The translations under genes and the position numbers were made by a program. A DNA stretch of 64,000 nucleotides from Nodularia sphaerocarpa UHCC 0038. GTDB lineage: Bacteria; Cyanobacteriota; Cyanobacteriia; Cyanobacteriales; Nostocaceae. The notes below the pieces were generated by a model. The model was given only the letters and a program-made list of their open reading frames with translations. It was not told where the DNA came from and made no database searches. Below, in pieces: positions 44,088 through 54,301 of the stretch (position 1 is the stretch's first letter; every line of letters begins with the position of its first letter). The DNA is taken from contig NZ_CP060140.1 of assembly GCF_022376295.1 (NCBI RefSeq), forward strand, positions 62,001 to 126,000. Reading direction: 5' to 3'.

Positions 44088-46100
44088 TTAACCCAACAAA
44101 GCCTTAGCCTTAGCTAAAACATTATCAACACTAAAGCCAAACTTCTCCATACAAACATTACCAGGAGCCGAAGCACCAAAAGTGTCGATACTAACAGTAT
44201 CACCTTCACTACCAACATACTTATGCCAGCCGAAACTAGAAGCAGCTTCTACAGACAAACGCTTAGTAACAGCTTTAGGTAGAACAGACTCCTTATAAGC
44301 TGCATCTTGCGCGTCAAATAAATCACTCGAAGGCATAGAGACAACACGAACTTTCTTACCTTCGGCTGTCAATTTCTCCCCTGCGGTGACACAAAGGCTT
44401 AACTCTGAACCAGTACCAATCAAGATGATATCGGGAGTACCTTGGCAATCTACCACAGCGTAACCACCTTGAGCCACCTTCTCAATCGAAGTACCTGCCA
44501 AGTTGGGGACATTTTGACGAGTGAAGGCTAACAGAGAAGGAGCATTTTCCTTCGCCTTGGTAATTGCGACTTTGTACGCGCCAGAGCATTCGTTACCGTC
44601 TGCGGGACGAAATACAGTCAGGTTAGGAATAGCACGCAAAGATGCCAAAGTTTCTATTGGTTGGTGGGTAGGACCATCTTCACCTTGTCCGATAGAGTCG
44701 TGAGTCATCACCCAAATTGCGCCGACTTGAGACAAAGCAGATAAGCGGATAGCAGCCCGCATATAATCTGTGAAAATCAAGAAGGTCGCACCGTAGGGAA
44801 TTAATCCCGAACCATGCAGCGCCATACCATTACAGATTGCGCCCATACCGTGTTCCCGGACACCAAAGTGGATGTTGGGATTTTGGTATGCTCCTTTTTG
44901 GAAGTCGCCCTTGCCCTTCAATTCAGTTAAGTTGGAGTGGGTCAAGTCAGCAGAACCACCGATTAACTCTGGTAAAACTGCTGCTAGTTTATTGAGACAG
45001 TTTTCTGAGTGTTTGCGGGTTGGTAATCCTTTGTCTTCGGGGGTGTAGCTAGGTAGTACCTTATCCCAACCGTCGGGCAGTTTAGCACTGAGGTAACGTT
45101 CAAATTCTGCCGCTTCTTGGGGATATTTGGCTTTGTAGTCGGCAAATGTCTTGTTCCACTCAGCTTCGTAGCTTGCTCCACGTTCTACTGCTTTGCGTGT
45201 GTGGTCAAGAGCATTTTCAGGAACTACAAAAGGCTCGTGTTCCCAGTTGAGTTGTTTCCGAGTTAAGGCAATTTCGTCTGCACCCAAAGCAGCACCGTGA
45301 ATACCAGCAGTGTTTTGCTTGTTGGGTGAACCATAACCGATGGTGGTTGTCACCTTAATCATGGTGGGTTTGTCGGTGACAGCTTTGGCTGCTTCAATTG
45401 CTTTGGCAATTCCTTCTAAATCGGTGTTACCATTTTCAACGTGCAGGACGTGCCAGCCATAAGCTTCAAAGCGCTTGGAAACATCTTCGGTGAATGCTAC
45501 ATCTGTAGAACCATCGATGGAGATGTGGTTGTCGTCGTACAGAGCAATTAGTTTGCCTAATCCCAAGTGACCTGCGAAGGAAGCAGCTTCACCAGAAATA
45601 CCTTCCATGTTACAACCATCACCTAGAATTACATAGGTGTAATGGTCAACAATTTTGGCATCTGGTTTGTTGTATTTAGCAGCTAGATGGGCTTCTGCCA
45701 TTGCTAAACCAACTCCGTTAGCAATACCTTGTCCCAAGGGGCCAGTTGTAACTTCTACACCTGGGGTTTCAAAGTTTTCTGGGTGTCCTGGGGTCTTAGA
45801 CCCCCATTGACGGAATTGCTTAATATCTTCTATGGTGACGCTATCGTAACCTGTCAAATAAAGCAGGGCGTACAACAACATGGAACCATGACCGGCAGAC
45901 AAAACAAAGCGATCGCGGTTGAACCACTTGGGATTTTTGGGATTAAACCGCATAAAGCGATCCCAGAGGACAAAAGCCATAGGAGCAGCGCCCATTGGCA
46001 GTCCTGGGTGTCCTGATTTGGCTTTTTCTACGGCATCAACTGCCAAAAAGCGAATCGAGTTAATACAAAGTTCTTCGAGGGATTGGGTTGCAACAGCCAT
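44088..46100 (-). CDS. tkt: Transketolase
   Basis: ThDP enzyme of the Calvin cycle and pentose phosphate pathway. AVEKAKSGHPGLPMGAAPM, the ThDP motif GDGCNMEGISGEAASFAGHL, HGAALG, GGSADLTHSNLTELK, FGVREHGMGAICNGMALHG and THDSIGQGEDGPTHQPIE are all canonical. 670 aa. ATG 46100 with AAGAGA upstream. Gene order acpP-fabF-tkt on one strand is conserved in Nostoc-type genomes. Confidence 0.98.
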   Translation of the reverse strand: MAVATQSLEELCINSIRFLAVDAVEKAKSGHPGLPMGAAPMAFVLWDRFMRFNPKNPKWFNRDRFVLSAGHGSMLLYALLYLTGYDSVTIEDIKQFRQWGSKTPGHPENFETPGVEVTTGPLGQGIANGVGLAMAEAHLAAKYNKPDAKIVDHYTYVILGDGCNMEGISGEAASFAGHLGLGKLIALYDDNHISIDGSTDVAFTEDVSKRFEAYGWHVLHVENGNTDLEGIAKAIEAAKAVTDKPTMIKVTTTIGYGSPNKQNTAGIHGAALGADEIALTRKQLNWEHEPFVVPENALDHTRKAVERGASYEAEWNKTFADYKAKYPQEAAEFERYLSAKLPDGWDKVLPSYTPEDKGLPTRKHSENCLNKLAAVLPELIGGSADLTHSNLTELKGKGDFQKGAYQNPNIHFGVREHGMGAICNGMALHGSGLIPYGATFLIFTDYMRAAIRLSALSQVGAIWVMTHDSIGQGEDGPTHQPIETLASLRAIPNLTVFRPADGNECSGAYKVAITKAKENAPSLLAFTRQNVPNLAGTSIEKVAQGGYAVVDCQGTPDIILIGTGSELSLCVTAGEKLTAEGKKVRVVSMPSSDLFDAQDAAYKESVLPKAVTKRLSVEAASSFGWHKYVGSEGDTVSIDTFGASAPGNVCMEKFGFSVDNVLAKAKALLG

Positions 46101-46425
46101 AATCTCTTATTCTTAACGACAGGTTAACACTCTTGGAGCTTTTTTTCTAACTGGGGTTGTTCTGCACAGTTAGCAGTTAACAGTTAAAGGTTATCAGTTT
46201 TCTTCACTCAACTTGGTAACTGAATCACTGATTGAATTTTCCCCATAGTATCTTTATCATCCCATTCCCCATTGTTGATGGACAAGCGGGATCTCCTGAG
46301 ATTCTAGTGATCAATCAGTCCAATCATTAGGGCATGATGAACGCTTGACTTCACAATCAAAGATATTTGTGATACTTTTGCCAAAATGATCTCAGGAGAA
46401 CCGAAAAACGGCAGAGTAGAGAATT
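46101..46425. other. tkt upstream region
   Basis: 325 bp without a gene between fabF and tkt. It holds the short direct repeat CAGTTAGCAGTTAACAGTTA near 46157 and otherwise unremarkable sequence. It must contain the tkt promoter if tkt is not cotranscribed with fabF. Confidence 0.4.
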
Positions 46426-47676
46426 TTAAGCGTACTTCTTAAAGGCTAGTGTGACATTATGACCACCAAAGCCAAAGGAGTTGGATAAGGCGATCGCCAC
46501 TTTTTGAGGGCGGCTGGTATGAGTTACGTAATCTAAATCACACTCAGGATCGGGATTTTCTAGGTTGATCGTGGGGGGAATTTGGTCATGTGCGATCGCT
46601 AAAACTGTGGCGACTGCTTCAATACCTCCCGAACCACCCAAAAGATGTCCTGTCATCGATTTAGTGGAACTGACAGCGATTTTATAGGCGTGTTCGCCCA
46701 AAGCTGTCTTCATCGCCGCAGTTTCCGTGGAATCATTGGCTGGGGTGCTAGTACCATGAGCATTAATGTAGCTCACCATTTCTGGAGTGATACCGCCATC
46801 TTTGAGCGCCAATTGAATGGCTCTAGCGGCTCCTTTACCACCAGGGACTGGGGAAGTCATGTGGTAAGCGTCACAGGTCATCCCATAGCCGATCATTTCC
46901 GCATAAATGCGAGCGCCACGACTGAGGGCGTGTTCTAGCTCTTCTAGTACGAGAATGCCCCCACCTTCACCCATAACAAATCCATCGCGATCGCGGTCGA
47001 AAGGACGACAAGCATGAGCCGGATCATCATTGCGAGTGGAAAGCGCGCGGGCTGCCGCAAAACCAGCTAAACCCAAAGGTGTAATTGCCGCCTCACAGCC
47101 CCCGCAAATCATCGCTTGAGCATAACCATTTTGAATTAGGCGGAAGGCATCCCCAATGGCGTTGGAACCTGCGGCGCAGGCTGTCACAGCACAGGAATTA
47201 GGCCCTTTAGCACCAATGTGAATTGCTGTTAATCCAGCCGCCATGTTGGCGATCATCATCGGTATCATGAATGGACTACAGCGATCTGGTCCACGGTTCA
47301 GGTAGATTGTTTGCTGGTCTTCCAACACCTTCAGTCCACCAATACCGGAGCCAATCATCACTCCTACCTGTTCGGCATTGAGTTCATTAATGACCAACTT
47401 GGCATCCGCAACAGCTTGTTTGGCTGCTGATACCCCAAATTGGGCAAACCGATCCATGCGCTTGGCTTCTTTGCGATCCATGTAAGCGAGGGGATCGAAG
47501 TTTTTGACTTCCCCAGCAATGCGACAATCATGGCTAGCCGCATCAAAATGTGTGATGTTGCCAATGCCATTGCGTCCGCTTAACAAACCTTGCCAATATT
47601 CATCTGGTGTATTACCAATCGGTGTAATCGCGCCAACACCAGTTACAACAACGCGTTTACGTTTATAGTCTGTCAT
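46426..47676 (-). CDS. fabF: 3-oxoacyl-[acyl-carrier-protein] synthase II
   Basis: Elongating condensing enzyme of type II fatty-acid synthesis. Catalytic triad Cys167 (SCAVTACAAGSNAIGDA), His307 (INAHGTSTPANDSTE) and His344 (KSMTGHLLGGSGG) is complete, and the N-terminus MTDYKRKRVVVTGVGAITPIG is typical. 416 aa. It lies 170 bp downstream of acpP on the same strand; the gap holds a cattacc heptamer repeat. Confidence 0.98.
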   Translation of the reverse strand: MTDYKRKRVVVTGVGAITPIGNTPDEYWQGLLSGRNGIGNITHFDAASHDCRIAGEVKNFDPLAYMDRKEAKRMDRFAQFGVSAAKQAVADAKLVINELNAEQVGVMIGSGIGGLKVLEDQQTIYLNRGPDRCSPFMIPMMIANMAAGLTAIHIGAKGPNSCAVTACAAGSNAIGDAFRLIQNGYAQAMICGGCEAAITPLGLAGFAAARALSTRNDDPAHACRPFDRDRDGFVMGEGGGILVLEELEHALSRGARIYAEMIGYGMTCDAYHMTSPVPGGKGAARAIQLALKDGGITPEMVSYINAHGTSTPANDSTETAAMKTALGEHAYKIAVSSTKSMTGHLLGGSGGIEAVATVLAIAHDQIPPTINLENPDPECDLDYVTHTSRPQKVAIALSNSFGFGGHNVTLAFKKYA

Positions 47677-47799
47677 TTCTTAGTTAAAATTGGCTCCAAA
47701 GCTGCAAATAAAGGAAGTGGGAACTGGGAAACAGGTATGGTCAGAATCCCGATAATAGTTAATTAAGAAGATTTTTATCTATATTCCATTATTACCAGT

Positions 47800-47833
47800 A
47801 ATTAATACCCATTACCCATTACCCATTACCCAA
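47800..47833. repeat. Heptamer tandem repeat (cattacc)
   Basis: Four to five copies of CCATTAC lie between acpP and fabF; STRR family. Confidence 0.75.
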
Positions 47834-47847
47834 TCCCCAATGCCTGT

Positions 47848-48099
47848 TTAGGCGGATGCAGCAACTTTATCTTTGATGTAATCCACAGCCTCTTGAACCG
47901 TCGTAATTTTTTCGGCGGATTCATCGGGAATTTCGATATCAAATTCTTCTTCTAATGCCATAACTAATTCCACTGTATCTAGGGAATCAGCCCCCAGATC
48001 ATTGGCGAAATTAGCTTCTGGTGTAATTTTGTCTTCTTCAACACTGAGTTGATCGACAACAATTTTCTTGACTTTTGCAAAAATGTCTGATTGACTCAT
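47848..48099 (-). CDS. acpP: Acyl carrier protein
   Basis: 83-aa acidic four-helix carrier for fatty-acid synthesis. The 4'-phosphopantetheine attachment Ser39 is in DLGADSLDTVELVMALEEEF. ATG 48099. Upstream gene pair with fabF as in most bacteria. The 366 bp between acpP and the divergent HdrB-like gene hold no further gene; both promoters must lie there. Confidence 0.98.
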   Translation of the reverse strand: MSQSDIFAKVKKIVVDQLSVEEDKITPEANFANDLGADSLDTVELVMALEEEFDIEIPDESAEKITTVQEAVDYIKDKVAASA

Positions 48100-48465
48100 A
48101 CGATAAACGTCCTTGACCAGTTCTTATTATCCGCTCTTGATGGGGGATGTGTTTTTGAGCATATACATCTTATCGGAAAGAGCGATCGCCCGTATACTAC
48201 CAAGGGCTTTTCCTGAAGAAAAACTTAACTCTAAAGGACACACTTAGGCTCTGTACCTAAGATAACAGTTCCATTACTCAAAAAGAATTTGGATACCAGG
48301 ACAGACCACGGGATGACATCAACCTGTAAATACTGATATTTACCAATTCTTACCAATTTTTTGGGGATTGTCGAAAATTGATAGAAAACCTCTGTCCAGT
48401 GTTCCGGTGCAGGAATGCTAAAACGGTTATTATCAGGGCAAACGCTTTTATCCAAACATAATTTT

Positions 48466-49377
48466 ATGCTAACTCAAACCCTAAAATACGCCTATTACCC
48501 CGGCTGTGTGGCTCAAGGAGCTTGTCGGGAACTTTACCAATCTACTCAAGCCCTAACTCAAGCATTGGGAATTGAACTGATTGAACTGAAAAAAGCGTCC
48601 TGTTGTGGTTCAGGCACATTTAAAGAAGATTCCCAATTATTAGAAGATACTGTCAACGCCCGAAATATAGCTTTAGCAGAAGAATTAAATCTCCCCTTAC
48701 TTACCCATTGCAGCACTTGTCAAGGTGTAATTGGTCATGTCAACGAAAACCTAAAACAATGTCAAACAGATAACCCTAGCTACGTCGAGCAAGTAAATGG
48801 CTTGCTGCAAAAAGAAGGGTGTTCACCTTATCGTGGAAGTAGCGAAGTTAAACATATCCTCTATGCGCTGCTGACAGATTATGGTTTAGAGGAAATTACC
48901 AAACGTGTGACTCGTAAGTTAACAGGATTAAAATGTGCAGCTTTTTATGGCTGCTATCTCCTCCGCGCTCAAAAGTATATGCCCTATGATGACCCCTTCC
49001 ACCCCGAAGGCATGGAAAATATGTTTCGGGCGGTAGGCGCAACACCAATTTATTACCGTGGTCGTACTCAGTGTTGCGGCTGGCCTCTTTCTAGTTATGC
49101 TACTGACCAATCTTTCCAGATGGCTGGGATGCACATTCAAGATGCTTTAGCTAACGGTGCTGACTGTATAGTTACTCCTTGTCCTTTGTGTCATCTGAAT
49201 TTAGATTCTCGTCAGCCAGAGGTGGAAAAAGTCATTGAGAAACGGCTGGGTTTACCAATCTTGCATTTACCGCAGTTGATTGCTTTGGCTTTAGGAGTTA
49301 GCCCCAAAGAACTTGGTTTAGATCGTCACATCGTTTCTACCCAGCCAGTCTTAGAAAAATTAGGGATTAGTTATTAG
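48466..49377 (+). CDS. HdrB-like CCG-domain (heterodisulfide reductase subunit B type) protein
   Basis: 303 aa with two cysteine-rich CCG domains: YYPGCVAQGACRELY...ASCCGSGTF...HCSTCQGV, and KCAAFYGCYLL...TQCCGWPLSS...VTPCPLCHLNLD. Such domains bind non-cubane iron-sulfur clusters in HdrB or form the membrane-linked subunit of unusual succinate dehydrogenases. The physiological partner in cyanobacteria is not evident here. I start at ATG 48466 (MLTQTLKYAYYPGC); an in-frame start at 48415 gives a non-homologous extension. Confidence 0.85.
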   Translation: MLTQTLKYAYYPGCVAQGACRELYQSTQALTQALGIELIELKKASCCGSGTFKEDSQLLEDTVNARNIALAEELNLPLLTHCSTCQGVIGHVNENLKQCQTDNPSYVEQVNGLLQKEGCSPYRGSSEVKHILYALLTDYGLEEITKRVTRKLTGLKCAAFYGCYLLRAQKYMPYDDPFHPEGMENMFRAVGATPIYYRGRTQCCGWPLSSYATDQSFQMAGMHIQDALANGADCIVTPCPLCHLNLDSRQPEVEKVIEKRLGLPILHLPQLIALALGVSPKELGLDRHIVSTQPVLEKLGISY

Positions 49378-49540
49378 TCATGAGACATCTGGTGAAAATA
49401 AACAGGACTTACGCAAAATATCTCTAAAACTCTCTTTCCTTCTCCCAAGGGGAGACGCTAACGCGAACGTGTCCTTCGTGGTTCATTCTTTCATGACCTG
49501 TGTGTAAGTCCTAATAAAATATGCCTGATCACAGAACCGT

Positions 49541-49570
49541 TGTAGAGACGTTCCATGGAACGTCTCTACA
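49541..49570. repeat. 30-bp perfect palindrome
   Basis: TGTAGAGACGTTCCA followed by its exact reverse complement, with no loop. It lies between the convergent hdrB-like and lpxD genes and could terminate both; the sequence resembles a known dispersed palindrome of Nostocales. A 'gagacgctaacgcgaa' repeat fragment precedes it at 49452. Confidence 0.8.
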
Positions 49571-49618
49571 TTCTTTGTCACCAGATGTATATTACTAAAC
49601 CCACCCCGACAAGCGTCC

Positions 49619-50665
49619 TTACTTTTTCCCTAATTGGCGTTGTAATTGCCTGAAGGATTGATACATTTCCGGGAGACGATGATATATGGCAGATGCTTTG
49701 AGATATAGTTTGTGAGGCACTGCTGGCACGCCGGAGACAATTTCTCCTGGTGCGACATCATGATGGATTCCGGCTTGAGCTGATGCGATCGCACCATCAC
49801 CAATTTTGACTTGATTGGAAACTCCTGACTGTCCTGCCAAAATCACGCGCTTCCCCACTTTCACCCCTCCAGCTAGTCCCGCCTGACCCGCAATAGCACA
49901 ACCAGTACCAATATGGCAACCGTGTCCTATTTGTACCATATTATCAATTACTGTATGACTACCTACGCGGGTTTCGCCCACGGCGGGACGATCAATGGCA
50001 CTGTTACAGCCAACTTCTACATGATCTTCTAAGACAGTATAGCCAGATTGTTCCATTTTTAGCCAACCAGTACGGGTAGGCACAAAACCAAAGCCTTCTG
50101 CACCGATTACAGCCCCACTGTGAATTACGCAATCGGTACCGATGCGGGTACGTTCATGGATGGTGCAGTTCGCGTGTAAGGTGGTGCGATCGCCTATTTT
50201 GGCATCGGGATAAATTACTACATTGGGATGAATAATTGCACCATTGCCAATTTCCACACCCTGCTGAATTACCGCATGGGGTCCAATGTAAACATCGTTA
50301 CCAACTTTTGCAGTGGGATGAATCACCGCCGTGGGATGAATTTCTGATCTGGGGCGGTATGGTTGGTAAAAAAGTGCGATCGCTTGAGCAAACAACAGGC
50401 GCGGTTCTGAAGTCGCTATCCAACTAATACCACGGTCTTGTGCTTGTGACTGTAATCTTTGATCTTGAGGCAAGATTAAAGCACTAGCCTTTGTCAGGCT
50501 GACAAGAGACGCAAATTTTGCCCCTTCTACGTAACTCAGATCACCAAGTATAGCTTCATCTAAAGCAGCTAAACCCGTAATTTCTGGGTCTTGACCTTGG
50601 CTATTGCACAGACTATTATCTGTGGCACTTTCGGCAAGTTTACTGACAACTTCGCTAAATTTCAT
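49619..50665 (-). CDS. lpxD: UDP-3-O-acylglucosamine N-acyltransferase
   Basis: Lipid A biosynthesis acyltransferase. The N-terminal uridine-binding domain (MKFSEVVSKLAES...) precedes a left-handed parallel beta-helix of hexapeptide repeats (IHPTAVIHPTAKVG...). The catalytic histidine region NMVQIGHGCHIG and the GAEGFGFVP segment are present. 348 aa. The start is ATG 50665; the longer frame to 50686 has no support. Confidence 0.93.
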   Translation of the reverse strand: MKFSEVVSKLAESATDNSLCNSQGQDPEITGLAALDEAILGDLSYVEGAKFASLVSLTKASALILPQDQRLQSQAQDRGISWIATSEPRLLFAQAIALFYQPYRPRSEIHPTAVIHPTAKVGNDVYIGPHAVIQQGVEIGNGAIIHPNVVIYPDAKIGDRTTLHANCTIHERTRIGTDCVIHSGAVIGAEGFGFVPTRTGWLKMEQSGYTVLEDHVEVGCNSAIDRPAVGETRVGSHTVIDNMVQIGHGCHIGTGCAIAGQAGLAGGVKVGKRVILAGQSGVSNQVKIGDGAIASAQAGIHHDVAPGEIVSGVPAVPHKLYLKASAIYHRLPEMYQSFRQLQRQLGKK

Positions 50666-51187
50666 GGTGGTGTATCCAAAAGTCAACTACAAAAGTAAGA
50701 TCATCACCTGAGAGTATTTAAAGGAGAACATTAATCAGTTGCTTACAACAATGATGATTATTCTTCTTACCAGAAATTATACTGATATGACTTATTTGCT
50801 TAAACTCGCTGAGTTTGGGGAAATTAGTCTTAAAATGCCAATATTTAACTCATAATAGCACTAAATTATGGAAAATAAGTGAATTTTCTATACCATAAAT
50901 ATATAACTTTATCAAATCTAATTATGTGAATTTTTTTACCTGAATATATAAAATTTTTGTAAAAATAGAAGCAAAGAGGAACTTTTATCAAATTTTATAG
51001 CTTAATGTAGTGGTGTTAGCATCAAGTTAGCCCATCTATCTAAAGGCATAAATTTATAGAAATATTATGCAGAGATAGTATAAAAGTTCTGTAGCCAGTA
51101 AAGTGATATAGAACTTAGATCCTAGCTTACTTGTATTTATTTTCGCATTGACACCAGGGTTTGCAACTACACCAAAGCATCAATATT
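50666..51187. other. Divergent promoter region of lpxD and the exopolysaccharide locus
   Basis: About 520 bp, very AT-rich and without a gene. Runs such as tatttaactcataatag and tttttgtaaaaata are promoter-like, but I cannot fix -35/-10 elements. Confidence 0.4.
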
Positions 51188-52633
51188 ATGAAAAGTCAAA
51201 GTATTGCAACTAGTAATACAAGCGATAAATTAAGTAAAGCTCCTCTAGATTTACGCGCACCTTCACAAATGAAGGTCAAAAAAGGATTGTGGTGGCTCAG
51301 ATTACTGACACTGCTTGCGGTAGACTGCATTCTTTTATCTCTGGCGTGGGTCTTAGCTCAAAATAATCCTTTATTAATACATTCGCTGTGGGAGAATCCC
51401 AGGCGTTATATACCGGGAATAATTTTGCTCCAAATAGCAGCACTTGCTCTCCAGGGTATGTATAACTCAGGTACAAGGCGTTGTGACTACTGGGGGATGA
51501 TTAAAACATTAACCTTTACCCAGATTTTGATATTACTTTTATATTTTTTATATAAACCCATTGTCGATATTCCCCGCACTTCTTTTATCTTGTCTTGGTT
51601 GTTGAGCATATCTTTAGTCTGCGCTGGTAGATTTTTTATCGACCTGAATCTTGAATATTTGCGCCGACGAGAAGTATTAGGTCTTAATTTTGCTTTTGTC
51701 ATTTCTGACCCGGAAAATCATGAAGCAGTCATTAAGTTAGTCAAAAAAGAAAAAGGTTATGTTGTTTCTGGGAGTGCAAATGCTACAGCATTAGACAGAG
51801 ATTATCGCCAAGAAACTCTACAGCACATGAAAAAATTGGGTATAACAGAAATTTTCATTGATTGGGAAGCCATAAAAAATAGAATGTTTTTGTGTTGGTT
51901 ATTTCAAGCATCGGGAATAACGGTACATATTTTACCGATGGACTTAAAACCAATTTACAGAAATGTAGAAATGAAAAAAATAGGAGGAATGACTTGTTTG
52001 AGTTTTCATTCTCCAATCATTACAGGAAAAGATTTTTGGATCAAGCGGAGTTTTGATTTTTGTTTTACCAGTTTATTTCTCATATGTATGTGTCCTGTTT
52101 ATATAGCGATCGCTATAGCTATCAAACTAGATTCCCCAGGTCCAGTATTTTACAAACAAACCCGTGTAGGACTCAGTAGAAAATCATTTAAAGTCTGGAA
52201 GTTCCGCACTATGAAAACTGATGCGGACAAACTGCAAAAAGAATTAGAAGCTTTAAACGAAACTAAAGATGGTGTTCTCTTTAAAATCAAAGATGATCCG
52301 CGTGTCACCCGCGTCGGTAAGTTTCTCCGTCGTTACAGCTTAGATGAATTACCGCAACTGTTTAACGTTTTACTAGGAGAAATGAGTTTAGTGGGTCCTC
52401 GCCCCTTACCTACTAGAGATGTAGATCATTTTTCAGAACGCCATTTCATTCGCCAAAAAGTTTTACCAGGTATAACAGGTCTTTGGCAAGTGTCAGGACG
52501 CTCAGATATATTAGATTTTGAGCAAGTAGTCAACCTGGATCTTTCCTACATTGAAAATTGGTCATTAAAGCTAGACTTTGAAATTTTATTCAGGACAGTA
52601 GGAGTAGTTTTGAAGAAAAAAGGGGCATACTAA
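51188..52633 (+). CDS. Undecaprenyl-phosphate sugar-1-phosphate transferase (WbaP/ExoY type)
   Basis: Initiates lipid-linked polysaccharide assembly. N-terminal hydrophobic helices (about residues 32-140) and a CoA-binding-like central domain precede a bacterial sugar-transferase domain from about 285: KRSFDFCFTSLFL membrane helix, DSPGPVFYKQTRVG, FKVWKFRTM, RVGKFLRRYSLDELPQLFNV, GEMSLVGPRP and PGITGLWQVSGRS. The ATG at 51188 is preferred to TTG 51161. First gene of the exopolysaccharide locus; in this phylum similar genes make heterocyst envelope or sheath polysaccharide. Confidence 0.92.
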   Translation: MKSQSIATSNTSDKLSKAPLDLRAPSQMKVKKGLWWLRLLTLLAVDCILLSLAWVLAQNNPLLIHSLWENPRRYIPGIILLQIAALALQGMYNSGTRRCDYWGMIKTLTFTQILILLLYFLYKPIVDIPRTSFILSWLLSISLVCAGRFFIDLNLEYLRRREVLGLNFAFVISDPENHEAVIKLVKKEKGYVVSGSANATALDRDYRQETLQHMKKLGITEIFIDWEAIKNRMFLCWLFQASGITVHILPMDLKPIYRNVEMKKIGGMTCLSFHSPIITGKDFWIKRSFDFCFTSLFLICMCPVYIAIAIAIKLDSPGPVFYKQTRVGLSRKSFKVWKFRTMKTDADKLQKELEALNETKDGVLFKIKDDPRVTRVGKFLRRYSLDELPQLFNVLLGEMSLVGPRPLPTRDVDHFSERHFIRQKVLPGITGLWQVSGRSDILDFEQVVNLDLSYIENWSLKLDFEILFRTVGVVLKKKGAY

Positions 52634-52835
52634 TATTTTGTCTCTGGGTATCAACCGGGTTTCTGTAAAATATCCGCAGCTTAAACGCTTAATGTTTACT
52701 TCAGGAACTCGGTTTATTAAATATATAATATTTAGACAACCATACATTCAATTATTAGCAAATAAATGGAGGTTATCTTGATAAAAAAGCGTAAAATAGA
52801 TTAGTTTAATTACATAAACATAAGGATGGTTGCCA

Positions 52836-54269
52836 ATGTCAGAGAAACGAAAACTAGCAATTAATTCCATATCAATGTTAGTAAATCGCTTAACTCAAGG
52901 AGTGGTAACGTTTGCATTAACTGCTGTTATAGCTCGGAGTTTAGGAGCTTCTGCTTTAGGGCAATATTTACTAGCTGTTGGTTATTACTACATTTTTGTT
53001 AATCTAACTTCTCAAGGCTTAAAAACTTTATTTACAAGAGAATTAGCTCGTGAACCCAAAATAACTTCAGTCTGTCTTGTCAGTGGTAGTTTATTACAGT
53101 TCATTCTCAGCATTATTGGTTATATAGCATTAGTTATTACAGTGTTTATATTACCCTATAATGCTGATACATCATTGATTTGTTATATAACAGGTTTAAC
53201 AATTATTCCTTTTGCACTTTCTAATATTACCGAAGCCATTTTTCAAGCTCAAGAAAAAATGCACCTTATAGCATTTTCTACTGTACCTATTTATGTCTTG
53301 CGTCTATTCTTAATGATTTGGGTAATGCAGCTAAATTATGGTATTGAATACATATCTGGTATTTTAGTAATTTCGGAAACTTTAATTTTAGTAATTGAAT
53401 GGCTTTTACTTATAAAAAATGTTAAACCTCAATGGAAAATAGATAAAGATTTTATTTGGGATACTCTCTACCAATCTCGGACATTTTTTGCAATAGAAGG
53501 ATTAGGCATTATTTCTCTAAAAATTGATTTAATAATTATTTCATTATTAGAAAGTGAAGAATTAATTGGTATTTATGGTGCTATATCACAACTATTTCAA
53601 CCTTTCTCGATCATTGCTAATAGTATTGCATTAGCTGGTTTTCCAGGAATGTCCAAAGCTGCAAATATAGGAAAAGAAAAACAGCGAGAAGTTACACAAA
53701 ATATTATTAGAATAATGTTATGTATGGGCTTACCTTTCATGTTAGGGTTGTTGTTCTTTTCCAAGGAGTTATTATTATTTGTTTATAACAATGAAAAATT
53801 TGCTGAAGCTAGTATGATTTTGAATTTAAAATCAGTAGGATTAATTACATCTAGTTTTACCCAAGTATCGAGCTATCTTCTTCTAGCCAGTGGGTTTGAA
53901 AAATTTAATCTGATCTCATCACTTTTTAGTAGTATGGTTGGAGGATTCGCAGGAATAGTATTGATTTCTCAATACCAATTAATAGGAGCGGCTTTCATGT
54001 CTTTACTAATGACATTTAGCCATTTAGGTATCATGACTTATGCAGTATATACAAAATTATTTTCATTTCAGCTATGGGGAATTATTCGGATTCCTTTGTT
54101 ATTAAGTGTTATAATGTCAGCTGTATTTTGGATAATGAAAATTATTAATTTATATTTTTTATTTACTCTAATTGTTGCTATATTGGCTTATTTAAGTATC
54201 ATCAGTTTAATGATTATTAAAAAATTTGGAGGATTCAAATTAGCATGGAAAAAACTGTTAAATAAATAA
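52836..54269 (+). CDS. Wzx-type polysaccharide flippase
   Basis: 477 aa with 12-14 predicted hydrophobic helices and the MATE/Wzx-like start NSISMLVNRLTQGVVTFALT then ARSLGASALGQYLLAVGYY. It would translocate the lipid-linked repeat unit across the inner membrane. ATG 52836 with AGGA about 10 nt upstream; a TTG at 52830 is also in frame. The gene and the next two are AT-rich. Confidence 0.85.
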   Translation: MSEKRKLAINSISMLVNRLTQGVVTFALTAVIARSLGASALGQYLLAVGYYYIFVNLTSQGLKTLFTRELAREPKITSVCLVSGSLLQFILSIIGYIALVITVFILPYNADTSLICYITGLTIIPFALSNITEAIFQAQEKMHLIAFSTVPIYVLRLFLMIWVMQLNYGIEYISGILVISETLILVIEWLLLIKNVKPQWKIDKDFIWDTLYQSRTFFAIEGLGIISLKIDLIIISLLESEELIGIYGAISQLFQPFSIIANSIALAGFPGMSKAANIGKEKQREVTQNIIRIMLCMGLPFMLGLLFFSKELLLFVYNNEKFAEASMILNLKSVGLITSSFTQVSSYLLLASGFEKFNLISSLFSSMVGGFAGIVLISQYQLIGAAFMSLLMTFSHLGIMTYAVYTKLFSFQLWGIIRIPLLLSVIMSAVFWIMKIINLYFLFTLIVAILAYLSIISLMIIKKFGGFKLAWKKLLNK

Positions 54270-54301
54270 ATTAAATTGTCAAATTTAGAACTATTTTAAT
54301 T

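Noticed and set aside
45729..46116. Plus-strand ORFs opposite tkt
   Set aside because: Shadows of a highly conserved transketolase coding region.
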